A stretch of DNA of 64,000 bases from Leptidea sinapis (Eukaryota > Arthropoda > Insecta > Lepidoptera > Pieridae), in NCBI RefSeq assembly GCF_905404315.1, contig NC_066269.1, forward strand, positions 12,778,501-12,842,500, in the 5' to 3' direction. The first letter of the stretch is position 1. Each line of letters begins with the position of its first letter. The notes under the pieces are model-generated. The model saw only the letters and a program-made list of their open reading frames with translations, made no database searches and had not been told where the DNA came from. The translations under genes and the position numbers were made by a program. Below, piece after piece: positions 1 to 11,319 of this stretch.

Positions 1-225
1 CTGCAAGCCGTATTTTAAAGAATATAAAATTCTCCCATTGCCATGTCTGTATATTTATGAAATTATTCAACCAACAGCCACCCAGCGCTAGGCCTCGTTT
101 ATATAATCACTTACCCAGTTATTATAGAAACGGAGAAGATCCCGAATTTAAAAAATTCAAAATGTTTCTAATAGATAAGACGTACTATACAATCAGTGAT
201 TACCTTACGGAATTTTTTTAACTTT
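1..225 (+). pseudogene. 5'-truncated LINE ORF2 C-terminus
   Basis: Frame 2 reads YFKEYKILPLPCLYIYEI, which matches the region near the C-terminus of the intact LINE ORF2 at 8099-11062 (FKELRILPFPCMYIYEI). A later frame reads KMFLIDKTYYTISDYLTEFF and then a stop near 222, matching the last ~20 residues of the same protein type. An internal deletion or frameshift lies between the two blocks. This is a 3' remnant of a LINE related to, but diverged from, the nested full-length copy, and it may continue upstream of the window. Confidence 0.75.
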
Positions 226-989
226 AGTATAAATATTGATTTGACATCTATTTAGTTTTTTGACATTTAGATTTTCGACATATAATAATTATATTAATGA
301 ACATTCGACATTTTAGATGATAATATTAAGAACATTATGTAATAGTATAGTTATATGTTTTTTTTTTAATGTTGCATGCTGTAATTAAGCAGAGTTTGGC
401 TGTTCATATATTTTCGTTTATATTCAACACCTGTATATGACCCAAATTCGCAAATAAAGAAAATTTAATTGAATTCAATGAATTGATAAAAATGTTGATA
501 TATTTATTAGACGTTGATTTCATGGCAGGTGTACCATTCAAAACAGAAAAATTTGTGATTGAAAATAAACAGACAATGTTGCTTCTATTCAACAGAAGAT
601 GGCGCTAATTGAATCTGATCCGAAAGGTTAGAGCGCGCTATATAAATTTATTGACTATAGAGGGAGTCAAATGTTTCATACTTTTTAATTGAGTGCATGT
701 CAGGATAACATAATTTCGACAAACTTTATTTTTGTAGGGTGATCTACAAGTTCAATAAAATTGAACTCTGTAGAACTCTCTCTTTCTTACTAAAATAAAT
801 TAATATAGTTTTCACTTAACACTTTATTAGCACTTACAGTTTCACCTAAACATTTAAAAACAAATTGTTATCAGAATTTATTTTGTTGATTCACAGATTG
901 ATCATTGATAATAAAATAATACTTTATAGAAGATCAACACTAATTATAATAAATGAATAATCATTTTTTACAATTTTTCAAGTCTTTAC
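226..989. other. unassigned AT-rich stretch
   Basis: No gene is supported. The first part (to about 400) is probably the 3' UTR of the LINE remnant just upstream. The rest holds only short chance reading frames. Confidence 0.5.
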
Positions 990-1100
990 AAGTCTGTTTG
1001 TACCGGCTAATCTCCGAAATGGCTGGACCGATTTAGACACGACTTTGATTTTCAGGTAGCTGATGTAATAAGGAGTAACTAAGGCTACGTTTATTTAAGA
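990..1100 (+). mobile_element. Helitron-like repeat fragment
   Basis: The stretch 'GGCTAATCTCCGAAATGGC...GGACCGATTT' followed by 'AGCTGATGTAATAAGGAGT' is of the kind seen near the 5' end of non-autonomous Helitron-like repeats in insects. Neither end can be defined here, so this is a fragment recognised by pattern only. Confidence 0.4.
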
Positions 1101-2667
1101 AATAATCTTTTATTTTAGAAAGATAAAGTCATGTTGCAATATTGGTCGCCGGTCGATGATAATAGAACTCTTACAAAAAAGCACAATGCTGAACAATTTC
1201 CAGGTGTCCCTAACTAAGAACTAGCTTAGATTTTGTGCGTATATACTATGTTTTTTACTTGAATTGTGATTGATTGAATGAGCGTACTTGATTGGAGTCT
1301 GAAATTGGAACATTTTTTAAGTGTTAACTCTTATATTACTAGGAGGTGTACCAGTTTTTGATTGCATTGACAGATTCCATGAACAGACATCCAATTCGCA
1401 TCCCTAATTATCTAATGAACAGATACGACAATATTATGATTATTATTATTATATCGACGACATATAAAATGTATTACTTAGAAACCGAAACGAAAATTAA
1501 TTTGTACTGATTACAGTTAACATGTATTTTGTTTTGGTGTTTGGACGTACGACTTGATAATAACGATTTGATAACGAATTAATTCAAAAGATATATTTCT
1601 GACAATTATCATTCATAAATTTTTATTTAAAATAGTACCTTAGTATAATTTATGTTGAATACTGTACAAAAAAATATCTTTGTTAAACTCCTCAATTTAT
1701 TTTCTCTTGTCAAGATCAATATTTTTTCTAACTAAATAATGTTTTATTATTATTACCCTTAAACCCCCCCCCCCCCTTTTTTTCCACTTCCCGACCTCAG
1801 ATCGCCCGTAATTTATTTTTCCTTTCATTTTTGTTATATTCTCTTCCATTTCCAATGGATTTCAACCTACTATTATTATTTTTTGGTTTCAAAAATTATC
1901 GACGTCTACATGGTGACAACTTTAATATATATATAATATCTATGTAAGTGATTAAGAAAATGTACTGATACTCATCCTAATGGAGCAATAAATAATTAGT
2001 TTTTTTTAAATAATTATATAGTAATTAAGCAGATTACAGTATATAATATGTAAAGGTTATAGTTAAGATATTTATTCTCATATAGAATTATTACAATTCA
2101 ATTACATGAGAACTTAAAATCTAACTATGTTATATTTGGTATTCACATAGGCTGAAAAATATTCAAAAGAAGATGGTAAATGCACAATAATATATCAATA
2201 GTAAGTGCTGACCAAAGTATTAAGTATTATATAAGATCCTGAACACTCGTAAATTTAAAAAAAAAGGAAAGTTTTTTTCTGTTTTATTAGTCAACTTTGT
2301 AATAGTATTTCCAGTATATTTAGAGTATAGATTAGATTTTAACTGATTTTTTATTAAGGTTATTCTAAATGATTCCATGAAATTACATTTAAGGTTGCGG
2401 GCGTCGTGGCGGGGAAAGCAAATCACGTGAGAAATGAAGAAATACTTAACACGCGCGATTGGCTTAATTGCGGTCTATTCATGAAAAATGTTTTAGAAAA
2501 AGTGGAATTTGTTCATACGAATGAATGTATTTACAATGTAAACGAATTTTTCTTTATTTACATACATAATAGAGGTTTTAAAGGAATAAACCGCGTGTTC
2601 GATTTTCGCTGTGAATATTTTCCACTTTTGACGACATTTACAAGGCGTTCTCCTTATCCTTTCCCCA
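1101..2667. other. unassigned stretch with a poly-C/poly-T tract
   Basis: Nothing coding is recognised. A run of 13 C followed by 7 T lies at 1764-1783, a low-complexity tract likely to vary in length. The rest is AT-rich. Confidence 0.5.
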
Positions 2668-2896
2668 CCCTACCTTATAACTTAGAGGTGCCGGGTTCGA
2701 ATCCCGGTAGGTGCAAACATTTAAATAATGAATATAGACTTGTTTCCGAGTCATGGATGTTTATATGTATGTTTAAGTAAGTATATCGTATTAAATACAT
2801 CGTTGTCTAGCACCCGTAGTACAGGCTATGCCTAGTTTGGGGCAAGATAATTTGTATAAAAGTGTGTCAATATTATTATCATTATTATTATTATAA
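2668..2896 (+). mobile_element. SINE-A copy (tRNA-derived, ATT tail)
   Basis: Contains a B-box-like tRNA segment (GGGTTCGAATCCC at 2693-2705), then the family body ending in 'GCCTAGTTTGGGGCAAGATA', and an (ATT)n tail. The tRNA head is partly lost. The same body recurs at 17833, 26280, 42140, 44721, 51321 and 62245. It resembles the Metulj-type SINEs described from Heliconius butterflies, but that name is from memory and unverified. Confidence 0.8.
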
Positions 2897-3904
2897 TACT
2901 GCCCATACTACCTTTTCTAAGTGATTCTGCCCGAACATTGCAGTGCCGCTAAGAATTATTGAAACACAACAAAGTTCTGAGTTGTGTTCACTCGTGGTAT
3001 CGAAAACGTAAGGTACACCCGGCGGCCACGCCAGCGTGGCTATCCAGTAGGGACTCACTACACACTAACAAGCAAGTCGCGAGCTTTGTTCATCACCTAC
3101 TTTACCAATCAGAGCGACATTTAAAAACTGGAGAAACATGAAAAAAAACAAAACATATGACCTTTAGGTAATTGCGATCCAAATTTAATTTTTTTAAGCT
3201 ACTTAAATACGGTGAAAGATACTACTATTTACGATATACGAAAGATACTACTATAAAGATATACTACTTACAATACTGGTTATTATTACTATTATGAAAT
3301 TATCATTCATGATCGGTACCTATTATATATTAGGTACTTACTTGTACTATTATATTGTATTCTTTAGTTAGTTTGGTTGAGATATATGATGCCAAGTCGC
3401 ATTAGTGCGATGATAGCTAATAAATAGGAATGAAGTTTAAACTTCACAGACAAGTAAAGTATTAGATTTTAGTTTAAATAGCTTCTAACTCTTGGGACAG
3501 AATATTTTATGGCAAAAAGCCAAAATCACTACAAAATTGTAGCCATAATAATAACCACAATGTATTTAAATACATAAACTATTTTATTTTATTTCTGTTT
3601 TGTTACTATACACAATTATTTATAAATAATATTTTAACTACGAGAAACACAACGCTTAACATCAAAATAACATTTGATGTTTTCAAACTGCATTAATTGC
3701 AAAATTCGATAAAACGATTATTCAAATGACTTAATTAAGTGTGTGAATTATTACTCTAATAAAATATGCAACAATATTTTGTACATAATGTTGGTTTCTG
3801 TTACATATTGGCACTGTTTAGTATTGATAATTTATTCAGTTTGTGATGCAATAAATTTCTGAAGCTAATTTTCAATAAGAATAAAATTATGTGACCACTA
3901 TTAA
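2897..3904. other. unassigned AT-rich stretch
   Basis: No gene or known repeat family recognised. Only short chance reading frames are present. Confidence 0.5.
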
Positions 3905-4320
3905 AACTACAAAATAAAATTTTATGAACGATGCGGGACTTGAACCCACGACCACTCGCGTTCCGTGCGAGTGCTCATCCAAATGAGCTAACCATTCGTG
4001 AGACGTATCGTCATGAAATCGTGTATGCTTTGTTCAACTCTCAGGTTGTGTTTTCATCTTCTGCTTTACAGTTGATAACCTGCTCAACCCTATATTTGCG
4101 TACTAGGAAATTGACTTGAGATGTCGCTCTTGCAAATCTAAACAATTTGTTATGTATTTAAAGTGATAACCCTCACTTCTAGGATTAATACACAAATAAA
4201 ATTTGAAAACAAAATTTTATGAATGATGCGAGACTCAAATCCGCGACCTCTCGCGTTACTTGCGAGTGCTCTACCAACTGAGCTAACCGTTTGAGTTATT
4301 ATGTGACCAATTAATTTTGC
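3905..4320 (-). mobile_element. SINE-B, two tRNA-like units in tandem
   Basis: Two tRNA-like units on the minus strand (3925-3998 and 4220-4294) lie about 295 bp apart. They are separated by the family body containing 'TTGGGGTTGAGCAGG'-like sequence in degraded form and the boundary block 'GAAGTGAGGGTTATCACTTT'. Both units carry A-box (TTAGCTCAGTTGG-like) and B-box (GGTTCGAGTCC-like) sequences with mutations. The head-to-tail repeat of a whole unit is the usual arrangement of this family in the window. Confidence 0.75.
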
Positions 4321-4353
4321 TGTATTAGCCTGAAATATAAATATATATGATAT

Positions 4354-4359
4354 GATATA
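4354..4359. repeat. left target-site duplication GATATA
   Basis: The six bases GATATA directly precede the left terminus AGTAGTAGG and recur directly after the right terminus at 16507-16512. A 6-bp duplication is the length generated by Polinton/Maverick integrases. Confidence 0.85.
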
Positions 4360-4433
4360 AGTAGTAGGTATTCGCCGGTTCTGGCTCACAGTAGTGGGGA
4401 TTCGCTGGTTCTGCCTCCCCGGTTCTGGCTCAC
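4360..4433. repeat. terminal tandem subrepeats, left end
   Basis: Two ~30-bp units (4360-4389 and 4390-4420) share the pattern AGTAGT..GG.ATTCGC.GGTTCTG.CTC. A partial third (GGTTCTGGCTCAC, 4421-4433) follows. The mirror image is at 16433-16506. They may be binding sites for replication or integration proteins, but that is inference. Confidence 0.7.
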
Positions 4434-4774
4434 TTGTTCGTGATGCCCACAAAAAAAAAAAGTTTGGTGTCAAACTGGGGGTTTTGATGTATTTCCGAGC
4501 GATTGCGCAGATCCGTTTTTCGATATCTCTTATAGTTTCAAACTTAGCTTTTTAAGTTAAACAGAACCATACTCATTACTAATCAGTAGTAATTAACCTA
4601 ATGATTGGTGAGCGACTCACTGTCGATTCTTTGAAAGTGATAGATGTAATTAGTAAATTACCTCTCACATTCGTTACTACGATTAAAACGACAGTTTTGT
4701 GCTGTGTTTATTATTAAGTTAACAGATGATATAAATAAAGTATATAATAAAACATCGTTGCAGATTGTATCATT

Positions 4775-5159
4775 TTAAAAATATTTGATGAAATCATTCA
4801 AACTCTTCTTATTAAACTTAAAGTATAGATGCATTAAACAAAACTCGCAACACATATGCTGCGGTAAATTAATTCTTTTCTCTTGTAGTATTGTAGATAT
4901 ATATTCTGCAATTGCTTTGTAAAAACCTCAGCTGGAATCCCTGAGCTGGACGATCATATGAATTGAAGTATTGTCCAATACCCTGCTCACCAATGTGTGT
5001 TGCAACCCAGTGAGAGCCTGGCTTATTTTCACTATCTACATTGCTGACAATATAACAGGGCGTTACAACGTATATCGACAATCGGTTTGCTGCGTAAACA
5101 TTATTTTGAATACTGAGATCAATTTTCTTCAAATAATTCTGTATCTCGATTGTATTCAT
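4775..5159 (-). pseudogene. adenain-like cysteine protease, frameshifted (left copy)
   Basis: The 96-codon open part (5159 down to 4869, ATG start) has PGSHWVATHI (His50 as candidate catalytic base) and YFNSYDRPA. The family normally has an acidic residue where Asn66 lies. The frame then closes, and another frame downstream (to 4775) reads a Cys-Cys-Glu-Phe-Cys segment plus a C-terminal helix typical of the catalytic Cys region. So the gene is split by a frameshift and the acid position is altered. Enzymes of this family cleave capsid precursors in adenoviruses and are encoded by Polintons. This copy is not expected to be active. The right-arm copy has the same break, so the lesion predates the inverted duplication or was copied by it. 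Confidence 0.7.
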
Positions 5160-5756
5160 ATAACCTTAGAATAATGTATTTAAAAGTTATTGGATTACAA
5201 CTTACAATAAAACAAAACATTACTATAAGTACATATTTAATTTCAAAATTATAAGGCAATATAGTAGTAAGTTTAACCAAAACTAATACACACCCTTACA
5301 AACGATCAAACATAAACATAACTGCGGTAATCTACTGAAATATTATGATTTTTATCAATTTTATTGTATAAGAGCTTATTCAAAACGAACTTTGATTTAT
5401 GAAATATGTAACTTGAGTTAAGTGATAAAGCTCTTTGTCATTTTCTTAATGTAACAAATTTTGAGATAAATAAAATACACTTTAGTTTCTGTGATTACTT
5501 CCTTTCGCGAATATATCAACAATTCGACCATCATATTTCCTCATCGGGTCATTAATTATTTTCAGTATTAGTCCAAGATTTTTCTTCGGCCAAACATATT
5601 ATAGAGATCAGGTAGTTATATCTTGAAACGAATTGTCATGGTTGAGATACAATTTGTGTCACTGACATCATTCAAAAATATTATAAAATTATTTACGAAA
5701 ACTGATATTCCACACCCACACACAATGCACCCTCTACTACAAAAAGGTTTCATATA

Positions 5757-6715
5757 TTCTTATTATTTCATAGGTAGAGTCGGATCGGTCGATCGGACAA
5801 AGTGACGTGTTTCTTGAGTGCTCCCTAACACTTTAATTGTATTTAATTATTTTGAGTAGTGTGAGGATGTTTACGGTGTAAAATACTAAATTTTGAAGTT
5901 AAATTTAAAATATGTGACAATCCAGTTTATAGAATCCTTATTTCATCGAGTAATATTAGTATTAATATTTCAATATTGTGTTTCGAGTGTCATGGTGTCA
6001 GTGAGCGGTTGTCTCCGTTAAAGGTTGAAATCAAAAGATAAGTAAAAATTATAAATCAAGTCTGTTTTACATTAGTTTTATAATGAAGTTTAGTATCGAT
6101 ACTTCAAATACAGGCGTTACTTCACAGAAATTAACCGTTTCATCCGGCACTAAATACCTTTGAACTCCGAGTGCAATCTTCGACGTTTCATTAGGGTTTC
6201 ATTAGATTACTGTTACAACAAGGTGATATTGATAACTATCATAATAATTAAACAAACACAACAAACACAAGGGCTATTCATTACAACGTGAAATCAACAG
6301 TGACGGTATTATTTAACTAAATTCAACCATTGTGATTTTTGCGCTCAAAGACACTAAGTAAATTTGTGTTGGTGTAAAATAACTTGCGTCGGTAGTTCAA
6401 AATCCGTGCTTAATCTTTATGACGTCTGAGCCTATATTTGACGTGGGCTTGTAGCTTGTTGTTGTTTTTTTTTTTTTTTTTTTTTATTTTCATTTTTGTA
6501 GATATAACGTGTTTTTATTTATATGTTTTGGCCAATTTTAATTTTATTGTTGTTTATTTCATTGGAATTTTATTTGAATCCTTACAGGTACATAATTTAT
6601 TTTGTATTTTAATTTTTATTAAGGCTTTTTTTGTAAATAATTGATTGTCCTTTTACATATAATTGATTGAGCATAGATCATAATATTTTCCTATTGTAAA
6701 TAATATTATAGCAGG
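5757..6715 (+). promoter_or_regulatory. LINE 5' UTR / probable internal promoter
   Basis: A 959-bp leader before the ORF1 ATG. It has no long open frame, a run of about 22 T at 6463-6484 and a GC-richer start (GTCGGATCGGTCGATCGGAC near 5778). LINE promoters normally lie in this region; no specific factor site is claimed. Confidence 0.5.
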
Positions 6716-8196
6716 ATGTATACCAGATCAAAACGAAGGAATATCTGCGCAACATGCACACACACTATAAAAGTGAAAGAATATTTGGAATGTACTAATT
6801 GCAATAACACGTTTGACTTAAAATGTGCTAGCATTTCTTTAAAAAGATACAATTCAATGTCGACCGATAAGAGACTCAAATGGAAATGTCATAAATGTAG
6901 GAAAAGCTCTACACAGGAAATAAAAAATCTTTCAAATACTGAACAGCTGACACAAAGTATCTCGTTAGATAAAACCATTTCAAATATTAGTAATTTATCC
7001 AGCAAGAACACTCTCACACTACATAATCAATCATTAGAAAATATAACATTTTGTAGTTCAATGAAAGACCTACATAATTCAACATTCAGAGATGTCAGCA
7101 CATGTAGTTTACCAGATCTTGGTACTGTCGAAAGCTCACAGGTTTTAGATCTCAAACAGGACTTAGCAACCCTATCTGGGCAATTAGAAAGTGCTCATGA
7201 AGAAATTGCCAAACTAAATATAGAAAACACAAAACAAAGAAAGTTAATTGAAGAAAATGAATAAAATTACTTAAAACATTGCTAAGCGACGGTAATTCTT
7301 CAATCAACTCCACACCGCTACGAACAAAAACAAAGAAATCTAAACGCACACCGTCAGTAAAATCCTCTATACAGAACAATATAATATCTCATAAAGCAAT
7401 AGAACAAATACCAATTAATTTAGAAAATGCACCAGCAGTACCACTAAATTCTGAATTTAATAAAAAACTCGCTCAAAAAAGTACCAATATTCAAAGAAAA
7501 TCAGGAAGAAAAATTTACATTATAGGAAGTCAACAATCTAAAAATTTATCCTCAGCGCTCATTCAGTCGAGAAGAACTAATCCGTATGAAAAATATACAA
7601 TTGAAGCGTTCATCAAACCCGATGCAACGACAGGGGACATCCTCAAATCTTGTGAGTTGTATGATTTTTCCTGTAACGACAAATTAATATTAACTGTAGG
7701 TGAAAATGACTGTGATCCAATTAAAATATCATCTGACTTATATACAAAAATAAATTCTCTACCACAAGTCCATATTATTGTAACTAGTGTGACTTTCAGT
7801 AGGCATTTGAATGAACTGAAACTTAATGACATGTTGCGATTGATATGTAACAAGTTTCCTAATTGTACGTTTCTTAATCTCGATGAAAACATTTATCGAA
7901 ATAACACGCCGTATTATAATATATGCCATAAAATAAATCTCGTAATTGACCAAATAGACTACAATAAAAGGTTTTTGAATTTCAAAAAACAAAGACACAT
8001 AAATCGTTCCACACTAAAAGGAACGATACCATATTATTTTAAGAAAGTGACTCATGGCGTAACTTCAAAAAATGATCAAACTTTAAATTCATCTCAGGAT
8101 GCACCAAAGAAGGGAACAATTCCTTTTTATTTTAAACCAAATAAAGTTGATGACAGCAAAAATGGGGAAAAACTGTTTTTTCGTGCCAAAAATTAA
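6716..8196 (+). pseudogene. LINE ORF1: PHD-type zinc finger + coiled coil + SGNH-like domain, one frameshift
   Basis: ORF1 of this class binds LINE RNA and acts in the ribonucleoprotein. Residues 1-65 hold a Cys-rich finger (Cys11, 14, 26, 29, 37, 58, 61), PHD-like without an obvious His ligand. Residues ~143-182 are rich in heptad Leu/Ile and look coiled-coil. The frame meets a TAA at 7262-7264. The rest (to the TAA at 8194) is open in the -1 frame and rejoins by one missing base near 7261. The second part has IIGSQQSK (7518 onward) and VGENDCD (7696 onward), resembling the Ser and G.ND blocks of the SGNH/GDSL esterases found in CR1 ORF1s. Total would be about 490 residues, normal for the class. 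The 3' end overlaps ORF2. A programmed -1 shift is possible but less likely than a mutation. Confidence 0.8.
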
Positions 8197-11062
8197 TAAT
8201 TCAACATGCACTTGTAAAGTTCTTCACCAAAATGTTGCTGGCTTTCTAGCAAAGAAAGACTTAATAGAAATCATGGTTGAAGATCTGCAAAATACAGATA
8301 AAATTGACATACTATGCTTCACGGAAACATTCATTCCAAAAGGGCATGAAAGTAATATAAAACTAAATGGGTATCTGTTAGCATCAAATTACAGTAGAAT
8401 AAAAAGAAGGGGTGGTGTTTGTATATTAACATCACAAGGGATAGGATCAAAAAATTTAGAATACCTACATACTTTGTGTGAACCGAAAGCATTTGAATGT
8501 TGTGGGATAGACATAGTGGACAAAAATTTGTTTATCATTTGTATCTACAGGACACCTGATTCTGATGTAAGTATATTCTTTGAAAAACTAAGAACCGTGC
8601 TTCAGAAATACTGTAAAAAGAATAAAAAAATTATTATATCAGGAGATTTTAATATTAATACACTGAATTGTAATAAAATCTCTCAACAGTTAAAGCAAAT
8701 CGTGCAAAACTTTAACTTTAGATTACACATTAATCTACCAACGAGAAATAGCACATGCATTGATCATATAATAAGTAATATTGATGGCGCTATAGGTTCT
8801 TTACATAATTACGATATTTCTGACCATAACACAGCACAAATTCTAAGTTTCGAAAGTGTTTACATTAAAAATAAAATATCTATGTTTATGTACAAACGTA
8901 ATTATAGTAATTATAATATTGAGATATTCAAAAATTACCTAAAAAGCTTGTCGTTCAATGAAGTCTATGAAGAAAAAAATTTCAATAACGCTTTTAGCAA
9001 ATTTCATTCCTTAGTAACTCTATTATATAGACTTTGTTTTCCGAGAATAAAAATTAAAAATATGGAATCCAATGGAAAGCCCAAATGGATAACTAAAGGT
9101 ATTCGAATAAGCTGTAAAATAAAAAGAGTATTAAGATATAGAAAATGTAGAAAAAAAGACGATAGCAATAAGAATAATTATTTGAAATATGCAAGAACAC
9201 TTAAATATTGTATTGCCACATCAAAAAAATTGAGTAATACCCATTATGTAGCAAACAGTAAAAACATATGCTATGCGACGTGGAGAATTATTAAAAATGA
9301 AACAAAAAGTAACAATAGTGACACTTGTATAGAATCAGTTATAGTAAATAATAATGAGATTAATAATACTAAAGATATAGCAAACAGTTTTAATGATTAT
9401 TGGATAAATTTGACTAACAGCAGTGATAAATGTCTGACAAAGCGAAAGTTGAAACCTTGTATAAATCAAAATAAAACTGGAAGTAGTATTTTTCTCAATC
9501 CAGTAACGGAAAACGAAACATTAAAAATAATACAATTGTTGAGGAATACTAAAGCAGTAGGCTATGATGAAATTCTCACAAAAATTATTAAAATATGCAA
9601 AGATGAACTAGTACCAGTTATAACATACCTAATCAATTTGTCGTTTGAAACTGGTGAATTCCCAGACGCACTAAAATTATCGGTGGTCAAGCCACTACAT
9701 AAAAAAGACGATAAAAAACAACTTAATAACTACCGCCCAATCGCACTCGTATCTATTTTTTCAAAAGTCTTTGAGAAAGCAATGTATGGTCGTTTAACAA
9801 TTTTTTTTACAAAAAATAATATAGTAAACAAGCAACAATTTGGCTTTCAAAAAAACAAGTCGACAACATTAGCTGCATTTAAACTGGTTAACAAAATAGC
9901 AGAAAATATAGATTCAAAAAAACCAACGTGTGTAATATTTTTTGATATGAGCAAGGCTTTTGACTTCGTATCACACACCATCTTGTTGGATAAGTTGGAG
10001 CAAAATGGCGTTAGAGGACCAGCTCTTAACTGGATGGAGTCCTACTTAAAAGACCGTAAGCAATGTGTGGAGATCAATTCTATCGACGAAAAGGCTACCA
10101 TAATTGCCCAACAATCAAACTTTAAATTAAATAGATTTGGTGTTCCGCAAGGAAGCGTCCTTGGACCATTATTATTTTTAATTTATATTAATGACCTGCC
10201 TAGTGTGACAAAAAATGACTGCTATTTATTTGCCGATGATATATCAATAATTATGACATGTAATAATAAAAATGAGATTGATATTTATGAAAGTGAAATT
10301 AATAATGAAATTAATACAGTGGTAAATTGGCTAGAGGATAATAATCTTCAAGTTAATATTAAAAAAACCTCATTTATGCAATTTAGTTTAAGTAACCGCT
10401 CTAATAACTATAGCCTTAAGATAAATTATACAAATACCCAAATAGAAGAAGCTTTGCATGTTCAATTTTTAGGAGTACTTCTAGATAAAAATCTAAAATG
10501 GAAAGAGCATGTAGACATGGTATGCCAAAAAATTGATAGATATGTTTATGTGTTATATAGATTGCGTAAAACGGCTTTACAAAGTACAGTCCTGGCAGCT
10601 TATCATGGTTATGTCGCATCAGTACTTCGATATGGACTAATCTTGTGGGGAAACTCTAGCGAGGCTAATAGGGCTTTCATGGCCCAAAAGAGATGCTTAA
10701 GAGCTATGACAGGAGCTTTTTACTTAGATTCGTGTGAACCACTGTTTAAAGAATTACGTATTCTTCCATTTCCCTGTATGTATATATACGAAATATGTAT
10801 CTTTGTCAAACAACATGACCATTTATTTACAAAAGCAAGAGATATTTATCCGAGAAATACAAGAAACGGTGACAGACTGGTGATTGCACACAAATTTCAT
10901 AATGCATCCTACGGAAAATGTAGCTATGTCATGTGTATAAAAATATTTAATAAACACCCTCCAAGCTTACGCGTATTACCCGTCCAACGATTTAAAAAGG
11001 ATCTTTTTACATGGCTTATAGATAAATGTTTTTATTCCATAAATGAAATGTTGACACATTAG
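8099..11062 (+). CDS. LINE ORF2: APE endonuclease + reverse transcriptase
   Basis: Intact 987-codon frame. It nicks target DNA and reverse transcribes LINE RNA at the nick. APE-type endonuclease spans residues ~38-250: QN at 44-45, Glu76 in CFTET, SGDFN 181-185, SDH 241-243. The reverse transcriptase spans ~470-800: FFDMSKAF 614-621 (Asp616), GVPQGSVLGP 681-690, FADD 711-714 carrying the catalytic Asp pair, and FLGVLLD ~790-796. A C-terminal domain without a recognised motif follows. The true start may be the ATG at 8150 or 8162 rather than 8099, since the endonuclease begins only at residue ~38. All three overlap the end of ORF1. No internal stop or frameshift is seen, so this copy is young or was recently active. 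Confidence 0.92.
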   Translation: MHQRREQFLFILNQIKLMTAKMGKNCFFVPKINNSTCTCKVLHQNVAGFLAKKDLIEIMVEDLQNTDKIDILCFTETFIPKGHESNIKLNGYLLASNYSRIKRRGGVCILTSQGIGSKNLEYLHTLCEPKAFECCGIDIVDKNLFIICIYRTPDSDVSIFFEKLRTVLQKYCKKNKKIIISGDFNINTLNCNKISQQLKQIVQNFNFRLHINLPTRNSTCIDHIISNIDGAIGSLHNYDISDHNTAQILSFESVYIKNKISMFMYKRNYSNYNIEIFKNYLKSLSFNEVYEEKNFNNAFSKFHSLVTLLYRLCFPRIKIKNMESNGKPKWITKGIRISCKIKRVLRYRKCRKKDDSNKNNYLKYARTLKYCIATSKKLSNTHYVANSKNICYATWRIIKNETKSNNSDTCIESVIVNNNEINNTKDIANSFNDYWINLTNSSDKCLTKRKLKPCINQNKTGSSIFLNPVTENETLKIIQLLRNTKAVGYDEILTKIIKICKDELVPVITYLINLSFETGEFPDALKLSVVKPLHKKDDKKQLNNYRPIALVSIFSKVFEKAMYGRLTIFFTKNNIVNKQQFGFQKNKSTTLAAFKLVNKIAENIDSKKPTCVIFFDMSKAFDFVSHTILLDKLEQNGVRGPALNWMESYLKDRKQCVEINSIDEKATIIAQQSNFKLNRFGVPQGSVLGPLLFLIYINDLPSVTKNDCYLFADDISIIMTCNNKNEIDIYESEINNEINTVVNWLEDNNLQVNIKKTSFMQFSLSNRSNNYSLKINYTNTQIEEALHVQFLGVLLDKNLKWKEHVDMVCQKIDRYVYVLYRLRKTALQSTVLAAYHGYVASVLRYGLILWGNSSEANRAFMAQKRCLRAMTGAFYLDSCEPLFKELRILPFPCMYIYEICIFVKQHDHLFTKARDIYPRNTRNGDRLVIAHKFHNASYGKCSYVMCIKIFNKHPPSLRVLPVQRFKKDLFTWLIDKCFYSINEMLTH

Positions 11063-11315
11063 GTTAAATTAAATTGACTTTAAAATATATATTAATTCTA
11101 GTCTTTAAGTAATGACATTTAAAATAATAATTATAATTTAAATTAACCTAAGTGCTTAAAATATAGAGTTTGTTAATCAATTATAACAATAACTAGAATT
11201 TTGTTAATAATAATTTTGCATGCCAGAAACGATAACATTGATACATTAAAACTACTTACACCCATTGTTACATGTTTTCTAGCAAAATAAAGAATTTATT
11301 TATTTATTTATTATT
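11063..11315 (+). other. LINE 3' UTR and TTTA tail
   Basis: AT-rich trailer after the ORF2 stop, with an AATAAA polyadenylation signal at 11286-11291 and a tail of TTTA repeats at about 11295-11315. The tail joins palindrome-arm sequence at 11316. Confidence 0.8.
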
Positions 11316-11319
11316 TATA

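Larger units (their letters stand above)
5757..11315 (+). mobile_element. full-length CR1-group LINE nested in left arm
   Basis: A 5.56-kb non-LTR retrotransposon: 5' UTR, ORF1 (frameshifted), ORF2 (intact) and a short 3' UTR ending in TTTA repeats. Comparison with the uninterrupted right arm (15095-15115) places the insertion exactly. The arm sequence is split with at most a TATA duplication (5753-5756 and 11316-11319). PHD plus SGNH-like ORF1, APE endonuclease plus RT ORF2, and a near-absent target duplication fit the CR1/L2 group. The clade assignment is by domain order, not phylogeny. The insertion is younger than the palindrome because only one arm carries it. Confidence 0.9.
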
